Origin: Echinarachnius parma
Lineage: Eukaryota; Echinodermata; Echinoidea; Clypeasteroida; Echinarachniidae
DNA: 64,000 nucleotides
Reading direction: 5' to 3'
NCBI GenBank assembly: GCA_037951105.1
Contig: JBAMJV010007426.1
Location: forward strand, 1-64,000
A program made the position numbers and the translations under genes. Positions 49,807 to 62,100 of this stretch are shown in pieces; position 1 is the stretch's first letter, and each line of letters begins with the position of its first letter. The notes under the pieces were generated by a model. It did no database searches, was not told the DNA's origin, and worked only from the letters and a program-made list of their open reading frames with translations.

Positions 49807-52800
49807 CTGCAAAACAAAATAAATTAATTAATGGAATTCAACATTCAATATTGTGTGATTTTACTGGATGTTCACACACCAAATATTAAATTTATTTTGT
49901 TTAAGCACAATCAAAGTGATTTGTGATGTAGCATTGAACCAGAACGTCAATGACGTAGCGCTCATCCGCCATCTCGCAACATCAAATATCGCAAATTTCA
50001 TGTGGTACACTTTTCAACTGGTCAAAAAATAAAAATTGGATGCCCTGGAAGGGACATAAAAAAATAAATAAAAAAACAACAAAAAACAAAAACAAACAAA
50101 CAAAAAAACAAAAAAACAAACAAACAAAAAATAAATAAATAAATAAATAAATTAATTAAAAAAAATAAAAAATAAATTAAATAAATTAAACAATAAAAAA
50201 TTACCATCATTAATGAATGGAGAAAAATTTCAAAATTCTGTGTAGAAGTTTAGTGTACCAAAGTTAGCTCTACCAGATAAAGCAAACCAAATCAAAATCA
50301 GTCGAGAAATGAAGGAGAAGAAGCATTTTTTGTGATTTCGAATAAATTTGCATAAATTACTATAGATAATGAATTTCAAGCTAAAAAACAGCAATACGCA
50401 CACTATTGTTAGTGTGCATTCAGCTGTGTGCCGAGAGAATGGGGATGGTTGTTCGATGATATGACGGGCAGTAAGTGCGATTTATCAGGCACTGATTTGG
50501 TAAAAATTGACAAAAATGGGAACCTGACATGGTGTCACTCAGAGCGCACTAAAACAAAAACTACACGACCAAAATTACTGTTCTTGGTATTGTTTTTCAT
50601 TGGAAAAGATACCCTATCCGATGGACATAATCATTTTCTTACTTTATTTTTGGAAGTGCCCCGTTCTGTTTTTTGGGGGGCACCCTGTATAGTTCATGAT
50701 ACATATATTCATAATATAAAAGATATGAGCCTGAGTGTTTGACTACTATTAAAGTGATTTGTTGTTCTTGCATTATTTGAATTCCTTATTATTGTGAACT
50801 TCAACATTTCACCAACATATTATTCTTGTGGCTTATGGAATGTTTTACTGAGCCTGAAGATGCCTGCAAAAGAAGTACACTATCTTTAACCAACTTTATG
50901 AACATTCATGTGTTTTCTCTTGGTAGTGAAAGGAGCTTACCTCTGAACCACAGTGGCAGATGGCAAGAGGTCAAGGTTCACATTTCCTCCATCATCGGTG
51001 TAGAGATGAGCAAACTCCTCCAGGATGTCAATGTCTTTGGCAAGAGATGCAGTTAAAGATAATCATTAGTTCTGGTAAAATCAATTTTAAATAAGGCTCA
51101 TGAAATCTAATGACATTTGAACCCAGTATTCAATCTAACATATACAAAATATCAATGCTGTAGTTTTGAATGGAGTACCGATGTAATGATGTCATATTCT
51201 TTTGTTAGTGCATGGCAAAGGTTCTAAACAAGTTGTCCTTTGATTTGGGCTTTTCGGTTGGAGCTGGATGACTGCATTCTTGGCAACCGCTGGGTCACAA
51301 ATTTCTGGATTGCCTGACATTGTTTAGAACCATTACCCATGGCAATGAATAAATGCTACATCATGCTTTGGCACTCCTTTTGGTAACTAGATGCCTTTAA
51401 TATTTTACTCCAACCAGGCCAATAGCCCAAAGAGTTAAGTTGGATGACAAGGATACTGATGATGTAGTTGCAGAAGGAGTGGTAGGAGAAGCTGCCCTGT
51501 TTGCGTATCCGCCTCACGGCCTCGTTGAACATGTGCTCATCCCGGGGCCAGTTGTACTGCATCAGCACAATCAGGTGGCCAAGTCCTGTGTCGTTGGAGT
51601 CCGCTCGGTGGAGTACCCTTTTCTGAAGGAATATGAAAGCGAGAGGAACAAAAGTTGTTGTAACTCTTTCGAATTGTAATATGTTTTCATTGTAAACCCC
51701 TCTTTGCCCAAAACATGCTCATCCCTAGCCGTCCAAGGCCTGGTCATTCGAATCCGCTCGATCGAGTACCCTTTTCTATAAGATAATGAAACCACAAGTA
51801 TACATACAAAATCCACACCAAGAAATATTATAGGCACATATAAAAATGGAAACTCATTACCACATTTCATCCTTTTTTTTCATTGACATCTACATGGTGG
51901 AAAAAGGAATGTTCACTTAGTGTAACAATTCAAAACTTAATGCCAACCAACCTGTAATGGGCTTCTCCTAGGAAATATTATCCTTTGAGGAATGAAATAT
52001 AATCAAATCAAATCAGATCAAAATAAAAAGTATTCCAGAAGTTACATAAAAATCAACCAAAAATTAAATAGAGATACGTAAAAACACATTCATGAATTTC
52101 ATAATAAACTAGATGGATCTTCGACTGCGCGCAGTCGAAAATGATGCCTCCGCCATTACGCAATTTATTTATATCAAGCCCAAATCAACATGTACACAGA
52201 ATTAATTCTGTCAACTCAATTTTGATGGTACTCTGTCTTTTAGATCTTGATGTATCACAATTATGAGCTATAAGTGACCTTGACCTTTGCCCTCATGACC
52301 CCAAAATCTAATGACTACAATTGTTCCCTATTATACATTCAGGTATCAAGTTGGATTGAAATCTGATATTCAGTTCTTGAGATTTCCAATCTCAAGCTAC
52401 TTTTACATATGAGCCCTGTGACCTTTGACCTTTGACCTCATGACCCCCAAAATCTAATCAGTTCATTGGCTCTCCAAGGAACATACATGTACCAAGTTTG
52501 GTCAGAATCAGTCAATCCGTTCTTGAGATAACGCGATCACGAGCTATTTTTGCATATATAATGAGCTCTGTGACCTTTGACCTTTGACTTCATGACCCCA
52601 AAATCTAATCAGATCATCGGCCCCCAAGATACATACATGTACCAAGTTTGGTCAGAATCAGTCAATCCCTTCTTGAGATAACGCGATCTCGAGCTATTTT
52701 TGCATATATAATGAGCTCTGTGACCTTTGACCTCATGACCCCAAAATCTAATCAGATCATTGGCCCCCCCAAGATACATACATGTACCAAGTTTGGTCAG

Positions 52801-54735
52801 AATCAGTCAATCCGTTCTTGAGATAACGCGATCACGAGCTATTTTTGCATATATAATGAGCTCTGTGACCTTTGACCTCATGACCCCAAAATCTAATCAG
52901 ATCATCGGCCCCCCAAGATACATACATGTACCAAGTTTGGTCAGAATCTGTCAATCCGTTCTTGAGATAACGCGATCACGAGCTATTTTTGCATATATAA
53001 TGAGCTCTGTGACCTTTGACCTTTGACCTCATGACCCCAAAATCTAATCAGATCATTGGCCCCCCAAGATACATACATGACCCAAGTTTGGTGAAAATCT
53101 GTCAATCGGTTCTTGAGATAACGCGATCACGAGCTATTTTTGCATATATAATGAGCTGTGACCTTTGACCTTTGACCTCATGACCCCAAAATCTAATCAG
53201 ATCATTGGCCCCCCAAGATACATACATGACCCAAGTTTGGTAAAAATCCGTCCATCGGTTCTTGAGATAACGCGATCACGAGAACGGGACGTACGGACGT
53301 ACGTACGTACGTACGGACGGACGGACGGACAACCCGAAAACATAATGCCTCCGGCTACTTCGTTGCGGAGGCATAAAAATGATTACTTCTAAATACCTTG
53401 AAGGCTAGCAGAATGAGCTGTAAGCAGTAGGGCAGAAGGGTGGAGGGGGAGCCGGAGAGGATATGCAACACCCTGCCCGAGCGCCCTCCCCCTGTTAGAG
53501 TGCCCTCACTTGCTATGCCCCTGCCAGGGCTGCCCTCCATGTAATTGGGCTTCAGAATGCTGATGGCCTGAAGGACGCAGTCGCACGCATCCTGGAAATA
53601 GAAAAGTACAATTTAAATATAACCATGCATAAAGGCAAATATGAATTGAGATATAATGAAAACCCTGCCCCATTGAACTGCCCTCACTGGCAATCCCTCT
53701 GTCTATGCTTCCCTCCATGTAATTGGGCTTCAGAATGCTGATGCTCTGAAGCACACAGTCGCACACATCCTGGAAATTCAAATGTATATATCAACAACGA
53801 CTAATAATGATGAAATAATGTTCAAATGCCCTGCCCGTTGGACTGCCCTCACTGGCTACGCCCCAGCCTGGGTTGCCCTTGATGGAATCGGGCTTGAGAA
53901 TGTATTAGCATTCCAAGATACTTTTCAATTTAATCATAAATATCTCCCTAATTAATGAGACATTTGAAAAATCAAAACCCATTTTACTCTTCTATATATA
54001 TATAAGTGTGAAAACTCCATGTGATTTCAATTAAATTTGACAAAGTTATTGGATCACTTTTAAAGCTTGATGAATGATTGTCTTTAAAGTGAGGCTTACC
54101 GATAATCTTGTCATGGAGTAGTAGATGCTAGCCAGCTGGACGAGGATCTTCATTCTTTCATTAGTGTCCAGCGTGGTGGTGCCATCTTGGTCTGCCTTGA
54201 GCCTGGCCTGTAGCATGCCAACGGCCTGTACACTCTCACCCTAATAGGGAAGAGAACAAATCATACAAGACCATCTTTAGTCTTTCAAACACAGTCTGAA
54301 CACTTACATCCCGATATGCAGTAGTATGTTCCTACTAGAGCTGGAAGAGTGCATTGTATCCAATGTGAATGGGAAATGGTATTCCCTAATATACTGCACT
54401 TAAAATAGAGTCTATTGTGATAAGCATTATATTGATGCTTACTCTTACTATTATAATTAATCAGGTGAGAGCGTTAAGTCAGAGCTTTATGTGATGCCAA
54501 ATTTTTCAGATAATAATGATTTCTTATTTTAGGAATATTTACATGCAAAAAAAGAGCTTAATTTGGTTTCTACAAGGCTCCCAAACTTTACATGATTACA
54601 GTATATCTAAAGTACAATCTTTCTCAACCGACAAATAATTACCATTATCTTCGTTACCATCATAATCGCATCATTGTCATCATCACCATCATCATCATCA
54701 TCATCATCACTATCATCATCACTATCATCATCAAT

Positions 54736-54793
<58 letters not shown>

Positions 54794-57700
54794 ATATCAT
54801 CATCATCACCATCATCTTCATCGTCATCATCGTCATCACTTATCTCACTTACTAGATAGAATAGCCTATCAGCCTGAAAACTGCTCAGCCATGTCCATGA
54901 ATCTGCTTTCCACCTCTTCAGCAACCAGCTGAAATCTGTACGAACCAAGCAAGCAAAAGTACAGAAGGACATTGATTAGTGTAAAAGTCAACTGTCTGCA
55001 CATAGCAAATTTAAATGAAAATGGGGCTTCCCCTGGATTCGAACCCGAGACCTCTGGATTGCTAGACCGGTGCTCTACCAACTGAGCTAGAAAGCTCCTG
55101 TGATGGTTGTTCGCCCCCGAAACCCTTTTCAATTCTCATGGTGGTCAGTAGCTATTACAAACCTGACATATATCTGAAGTATAAGAAATCAAATTAGGAT
55201 ATCACCAAAACAATGCAGCTTTTTTGTGTTAATTATTTTGATTTCAATTTATACAAAACTTTAACTATTTATGAAAGCTCACTTTCTATAGAAGTTTTGT
55301 TTAAGTTGAAGAGCTGCCAAGTGTTCATGGCTGTGTAGAAAACTTCTGTAATATTCTGCTGAGAGGAGCAACATACTTGATAACTAGACCCTAAATTTCA
55401 AGGAGTCTCTGATAACTAGTAACTATTAGAAACTGATAACTAGTACCTATTAGTAACTGATATCTAGTGACTATTTGGGAAAGCTAACCTATAGAAGTCA
55501 ATGTCATTAGAGTAGAGGAGTTGCCAAGAGTCCACAGCAATATGAAACGCTTCAGTGATCTCCTAATGAGAATAATGACATGCTTAATGACTAAACCCTT
55601 AATTTCAAGGGAATCTCTGATAACTATTAACTATTTAGGAAAGATCACCTTCTACAGAACTGTCATTGGAGTTGAGGAGCTGCAAAGAGTTCATTGCCGT
55701 ATGGAAGGCTTCAGTGATCTCGGCCGAGAGGGGCATCACCTCCGACGACTGAATCATGTCACTGACATCATCCGATCCATCAGAATCCTACACACAGGTA
55801 CAAAAATCAAAATTGGAAAGTTAGTTCAAGCTGTATCAAATCATTACAAAGCAAAACTTTGACAATCAGAATTCTACAAACATACAATGTCATTGCATAG
55901 GATTACTGATAGGGTGACTGCCAATTTGTAGGTATCACCCTCTATGTAATTCAATATTTTAAATGAATTTAAAATATGTCTTGTCAGTTTCCTTCATGTT
56001 TGAATTTAATTCAATATTTCATACTATTTTCTTTTGTCAACTGTTCTTTGCCCATTTAGGCAAATAAAAACAAGATTGTTCTTATTTTAATGGCCTGAAA
56101 CCGGAATCTGCTGGCCCCAAATAATGAAAACCTATTAAAGTGTTGTTGTTTTTTTGTTTGCCCATTCGGGCTTGTGGAATTAAGCATCAATATAATGTGG
56201 TGGCCTGAAACTCTTTTTTAGTGGCCCTGGTCTGTGATTATTTCAAGCATTGGGTATACTTACATTGTGAACATCTCTGTCTCCCTCATGCCTGCGTTTC
56301 TTGTGAGAATGCTTGTGCTTCTTGGAGCGCTTCTTGGGTTCCAGGTCTTCAAGTAGGACCTGGGACTGGTGATGGTGGCCCGCTGTTCCTGAACAAGAAA
56401 AACAATGCTAAATTTCACATTATACTTCTTCTTCTTTAACCTCAACCATACCTAAATCAAGAGTCAAGAAACATACAGGTACAAAGTTAAATTTTGATCG
56501 GTCAAACAGTTCTTGAGATGTATGGTACCGAGCTACTGTTGCATATAAAATGAGATCTGTAACTTGTGACCATTAACCTTATGAAGAAAAAAATCTTATC
56601 CAAGTCGTGATCTTTTCAAATGTACCCGCATACTGTTGAGGAGTCATCAATAAAGGTATAGTGGCATGCAGGCCTAAGCAACAGGTTAAAGCTGGCATAT
56701 TATGCAGGCTTGAGTATACTGATCCAACCATTTCACTAATTAGATTTTTCTCAGCTTTAGAGTACAGGAAAATATGTATAGCTTTTTACCTGCATACTAT
56801 TGAGGAGTCATCAACGCTGCATAGCGGTGTGCAGCCCTTAGCAAAAGAGCAAGGCTAGCATTGAAAGCAGAATGGGATATCATTGTTAAATCTACAATGT
56901 CTGTTATAGAGTTTTCTCTAGCCTTTTCTCAGCTCTGTACTGAGGATTAACGAGAGTATTGAGTGAAAGTGAGTTGGTTCATCACATTTAGTACCTGCAT
57001 ATTGTTGAGGAGTCATCAATGAAGCATAGCGGTGTGCAGCCCTAGGCAACAGAGCAAGGCTAGCATAGAATGCAGGCTTGGGTATGCTGGTCCCCGCCCT
57101 CTCTCCGCTCCCGCAATGCCATCTTACTACATAACCTTTTCTAAGCTTAGTTCAGGGATAGATTTATAGCTTTTTACCTGCATACTGTTGAGGAGTCATC
57201 AATGAGGCATAGCGGTGAGCAGCCCTAAGCAGCAGAGCTAGGCTAGCATAGAATGCAGGCTTAGGTATGCTGGTCCCTCCCTCTCCACTCCCGCCATGTC
57301 TCTGCATTTGCTTCTGTATGATGGACCACGACTCACCCAGACCACTGTAAAAACAACAATTTTACAATTTAGGAGTATTGAAATTAAATAACTTATTGAC
57401 TGAAGGAACCCAGTATACTCTGTATTTACTCTATGGGAATCAACCCCTTAATATATCGATCTTTTTACTATATTATCCTTCATAAATATTGTATCATTGA
57501 AAAGCCTGTTTATTCCCCTTTATATTGATGCCTAATTTGTAATGATTATGTAAACATGGAATGTGCATTACACCTGAATATGGGGTGAAGTACAAAGCGA
57601 AATTTTATAAAATGCATCATTTTTATATTGTCAACAGCAAAGTCTCCTTGTGTTTGGAGGATAGAAGGTTTTATGTTGAGGCGGTCATGCATGAATGTCA

Positions 57701-59148
57701 ATGGTTTATTCTCCTTTTCTTTTATGACATTTACACTACCTTCCTACTGGAGCTATGAACCCAGTCTCCCACTGGTTGCTCCTGGCAACCAGCTTCATCA
57801 TGTGCTGGAGGTTGTCCCATGGCGACCCCTCCCCCATCTCTGACTCCAGGTCACCGCCCCCAATCAGCTTCTGCCCCTGCTGCTGGGTTGCTACGGTGAC
57901 AAAGAACTCAATGGTCTTCTGGAGCCACTTGGAGGACTGCTTGGAGGAGCAGTGCTGGCCGAGCTTGTCCATCGACAGCACAAATGGGAGGATCTTGTAC
58001 ACTGTGGTCATTTCATTTGATAAAAGTAAATGGGAATACAATTTTAGTTTTTCAGACACTTTGTACAGCTCGTTTTGTATCACTCATGTTTATTGGCAAT
58101 CTTGTACATTTTAGATAAACATGTTACGCATGTAATTCTAACAACTTTATTTTGATTTTGTAATAAATTATTAATTAATGGACATTATGAAGAAGAATTA
58201 ACATCAAAGTGCACACCATATGTCTTCACATAAATTATCAGATATTGAAGAAATTGCAATAATCTCAAAAATGTAAGGAAACAAGCATCATTTATAATCA
58301 TTGTTTTCCTTCAGCAACTTCTTGATTTACTATAAGTAACAAAAATATAATTTAGGAATTGTAAAAGAACTCAGGTTGTTGTCTTTGGAGAATGCATATT
58401 ATAACAAAATCAAACAGTGTTACATGGGTTAGTGGTTTCTTACCCATCAGTCTTCTGTAGGGATTAGCAACAATCTTGGCTCCTTCTGACTTCTCTGTAC
58501 TAAGGAGTGTCTCAACTAGTGAAATCTGGAGAAATCAAACAAGAAAAAAACATTGCTTCACCAAAATATTGTTAAAATTTGTCACAATGTCAAATCATTA
58601 CAAACATGTCAAAACACAAGATAGGCATGTATAGCTAGCAGCAAGTCATCAAATGAGTACAGTTGGTGTTTTGTCTTCATGAAGTAGGTTTTCAAAAGGA
58701 TAATTTATGGAATTCTTGTATTATCTATGACATCAATATTGACATTATTGACATCAATACAGTACTTTAAGTAGCTATGCGGCTCAATACAAATATAAAT
58801 CTACTTAAAAGAAAAATGCACAAGCAACTGCTACCCGTGTTCTTCCTTTATTTGCTTTTTCAAGACAAAACATATGCAAATAAAATGCTTCTCCAGAAGT
58901 CAGTCAACTTAATTTGAACAATTTGGGAGTCAGTAAGGGGCCTAAGCTTTTGAGGACCCTTACTAACTCTCCTTCTATTACACAAAAATGGCCATATTCT
59001 GGCAAAAAGCACCCAACATTCGGGGGAAAACATATCATATTCAGGAAAAGTCATTAAAAGTATATCACTATCGGGTGGTTAAACCGTGATAACCTTCTTC
59101 TTTTTTGTTTGCTTGTCAGGATGATTGTTTTCGGGCAAAAGACCTCAG

Positions 59149-59179
<31 letters not shown>

Positions 59180-62100
59180 TTGCTCCTACGCCCATGATAA
59201 GCAGTTTTCAGCAGTATTGTTGTAAATTCTTAAAATAAATTGGGAGAAGAACTCTGTGCGTTTACATACCGCCTCTTCATGTCCACCTTTGTTGAATCGT
59301 TGAAGCAACAGCAGTCTGAGCCGACACTTTTCCAGGATATTGGGGCACTGATCTGCAGTGATACAGAAAAAGAAATTGACATACTGGTGAAGGCTGAAGC
59401 ATGATAAGATGTATAGTAATGAAGAAGTTAAAGTATGAGGCTTGATAAATTACTTTTAAACAATAACAGTTACTTTTGCCCACATTTAAGTTCAGGACTA
59501 GTGGAGTAGTGCCAGTTTGTTATAACATACAAGCAAGAACTCTAATTCCTAGAACTGTGATACAAGCAGAAACACAAGCCAGAACTGTGATTTCTGCCAT
59601 GGCCTTTTAAGATAGTATTACATTCACTAACTATATGAAGGAAATTGCTATCCATGATGACTATAAATGAAAAGTACTGGTAACAAAATGTAGGTTAACC
59701 AAAAAACCAAAGGTTTTGTGACAGGTTACCGGTTTAGACTTTAGAATTAACCAAATACTACAGTGCGTAACTCTTACCTATACAGAGGGACAAGATCTCT
59801 TTCTGTGTGCTGGTCGGCAGTTCCTCGTACACTTCTGCAGAGAAAATGCAAAAACAATATAAATGTCATACCATGCAAAAACATATGTACAGAGCATAAC
59901 CTTCATCTTATCAGTTGGAGCTTAGAATTTGTGATATGTAGACTTTTTCACACTTTAAAATGCAATTTCAATTCTCCAGGTTCTATTAATCTGAATGTGT
60001 ATTGTTATGTTTTCCTCACATTTCATTGTTTTTGAAAATTATTTGAAGAGAATATTAGGTTTTATCAATTTATGTAATTGTGTTTTGTAAAATAATGTGA
60101 ACAGTAAACAAACTATGTGTAGCATTTAAAGTCTCATTTTAATGATCGACTTTGTTTTTCAATTTATCAAAACTTACCTTTGAGAAAAGATGCATGAATG
60201 TCTTTTGAGTCGCCTTGAAGAGATTTAGAAATAGCTGTCAACTCACTAAGCATCTTGGGTTGCTGCTGAAACTTGCTAAAACTACATTGTGCAGGAGACA
60301 AAATAGAAAACAATTGATACACAAACCATGAAAGAAAGAAACTGTGTAGACTGGAAATATATATATGACAACACAAGAACTTAAAGGGGAATTCCACCCC
60401 AGAAATGTGATGTTTGCTATAAAATGAAGTGAATATGAAGAATCATGATCGAAAATCTGAGCCAAAACGGTAGAGCAATAAAAAAGTTATGACAGGATGA
60501 ACTTTGCTCCGATTTTTAGTATCGTTCACAATTGATATCGATCGTGACGTCACTTGCGAGCTGCAGCCATTTTGACTTCTACATGGAAATTTAAAAAAAA
60601 AAAAAATTTCTTAATAACAAAGCAAATTTATGAGCTTACAAATTCCAAATAGGTTGGCCCATCGATATTCTTCTATGAATTCGTGAAAACAAGCAGAGAC
60701 AAATTAATTTTTAGCAACGAAAATGAGAAATAAGTGTATTTTCATGTACTAAAGCCATGGCGAGTTGCTCGTCAATGATGTTGCATATGGCGGCAATTTT
60801 GAAACGATCGCTCATTACTACATGATGTTCAAATAGGTATAACTTCCGTGTTTCTTGTCCGATTTTGATCAAATTTTCACCAATTATGCCTCTTATTCTG
60901 CTTATTCAAATAACGAATGGTTTTATCAGGCCCGGAATACCCCTTTAACAACGTTGTCATGTTTTAATATTTTTAAGAGTAAAATTTGATCAAGGAAAAA
61001 ACATACTTTCTATGATTTCTCTGTTTTTTGTATCACATTTAATCAAAAACTAGCTAAAGGTGGAAAAAAAATATTCTAGAGAAAATGAATACCATACGTA
61101 ATCATTATGTGCTTTAATTCAACTTAAAATTTGTATTCATTCAAGATTATTGATTCCTATTATAATTACTTATAACATAATCAAACTTCTATCAATCATG
61201 AGCATAAATGTCCTTCAAATTTTTGTTTTAAACATTTTTTCAAGATTGAACTGATGAGTAAAGACAATTTGATGACTTAAAGGGGTAGTTTAGTTTTTTT
61301 GTGAGGTAATGAAAAACTGAGTGTCGAATTTGAGAGAACATGCAATTTTAATGGCAGAATAGACTTTATTTTGTCAAAATCGGTCCAGAAACGGCTGAAA
61401 TATTAATAAACATATCTGATCTTATAATTATTTGGGGCCCAAATAATTAGATGAATTTTTCAAAAAATTTTAAAAATGCATACACTTTTTCGAAAATGTT
61501 CAAAAGCGTTTTTTAAATAGTTGTTGATGATCTCTCTATTTAATCATGATTTCAATAAAACATTACATGCATAATTTTGTATGAAAAATGATTAAAACCA
61601 ATGCCTTTTTAGAGAGCGCCCTCTTGTGTTTTAATGGCTCTTTTTGAATGATAATGGGCTTTTTACTTAGTCGTTTGTAATTTTGTATACCTTTCGAGCA
61701 TGGTGGAGTTATAACTATTAGTTTATAATGTTACTGTCCAGGTTCGATTACTAAAGTTCAGCCTTACCAAAACTGTACTACCCCTTTAAGTCTTAAGTTT
61801 ACGAATACAAAAAATAATGTTTGCTTACATCTTCAGCAGCAGAGCGGCAGACTGCTTGACATTCTGTGCCGATTTCTCGAAGCAGTAAGCCTGATACTGT
61901 TGAGAGAAAAGAAAATAATTTTGGCATGTGCCTTCTGTCCTGTATAACACGTACAGTACAACAAATTTAAACAGGTTCTCAGAGCCTCAGGGCAAATTTT
62001 CCACTGTAGCTTTGCATAGAGTTCAATGCAAAACAAATGCTGCCCCGTTGGAGTGCTATTTTCAGGCAGGCAAGCTTGAAAAGTAGCACACACAAAAATT

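Noticed and set aside
50428..50742. 104-codon open frame on the plus strand in INTS10 intron 15
   Set aside because: No recognised family, no splice context, and part of it is the repeat fragment ending CACCCTGTATA.
52240..53290. Regularly spaced repeats considered as a CRISPR array
   Set aside because: Units of about 145 bp repeat along their whole length with no unique spacers, and the context is an animal intron.
52760..53392. Two similar open frames of 88 and 75 codons that look like a repeated-peptide gene
   Set aside because: They translate the non-coding DR1-bearing tandem repeat; unit length is not maintained as a multiple of three and no start or splice context is present.
54869..54935. 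Alternative reading of INTS10 exon 11 as FQLVAEEVESRFMDMAEQFS
   Set aside because: That frame has no usable donor and no family match; the other frame gives LLKRWKADSWTWL with perfect acceptor, donor and phase.
54607..54972. Poly-aspartate and poly-serine open frames
   Set aside because: They are frames of the ATC microsatellite beside INTS10 exon 11; only 54853-54935 is coding.
55019..55130. Minus-strand tRNA-Ala-like gene
   Set aside because: A and B boxes are good, but the acceptor stem does not pair and related heads recur at 29640, 45722 and 46010 with SINE tails.
56622..57344. Exon 8 copies as an assembly duplication of the two haplotypes
   Set aside because: The copies differ by many substitutions, deletions and a stop codon, far beyond haplotype difference, and have different flanks.
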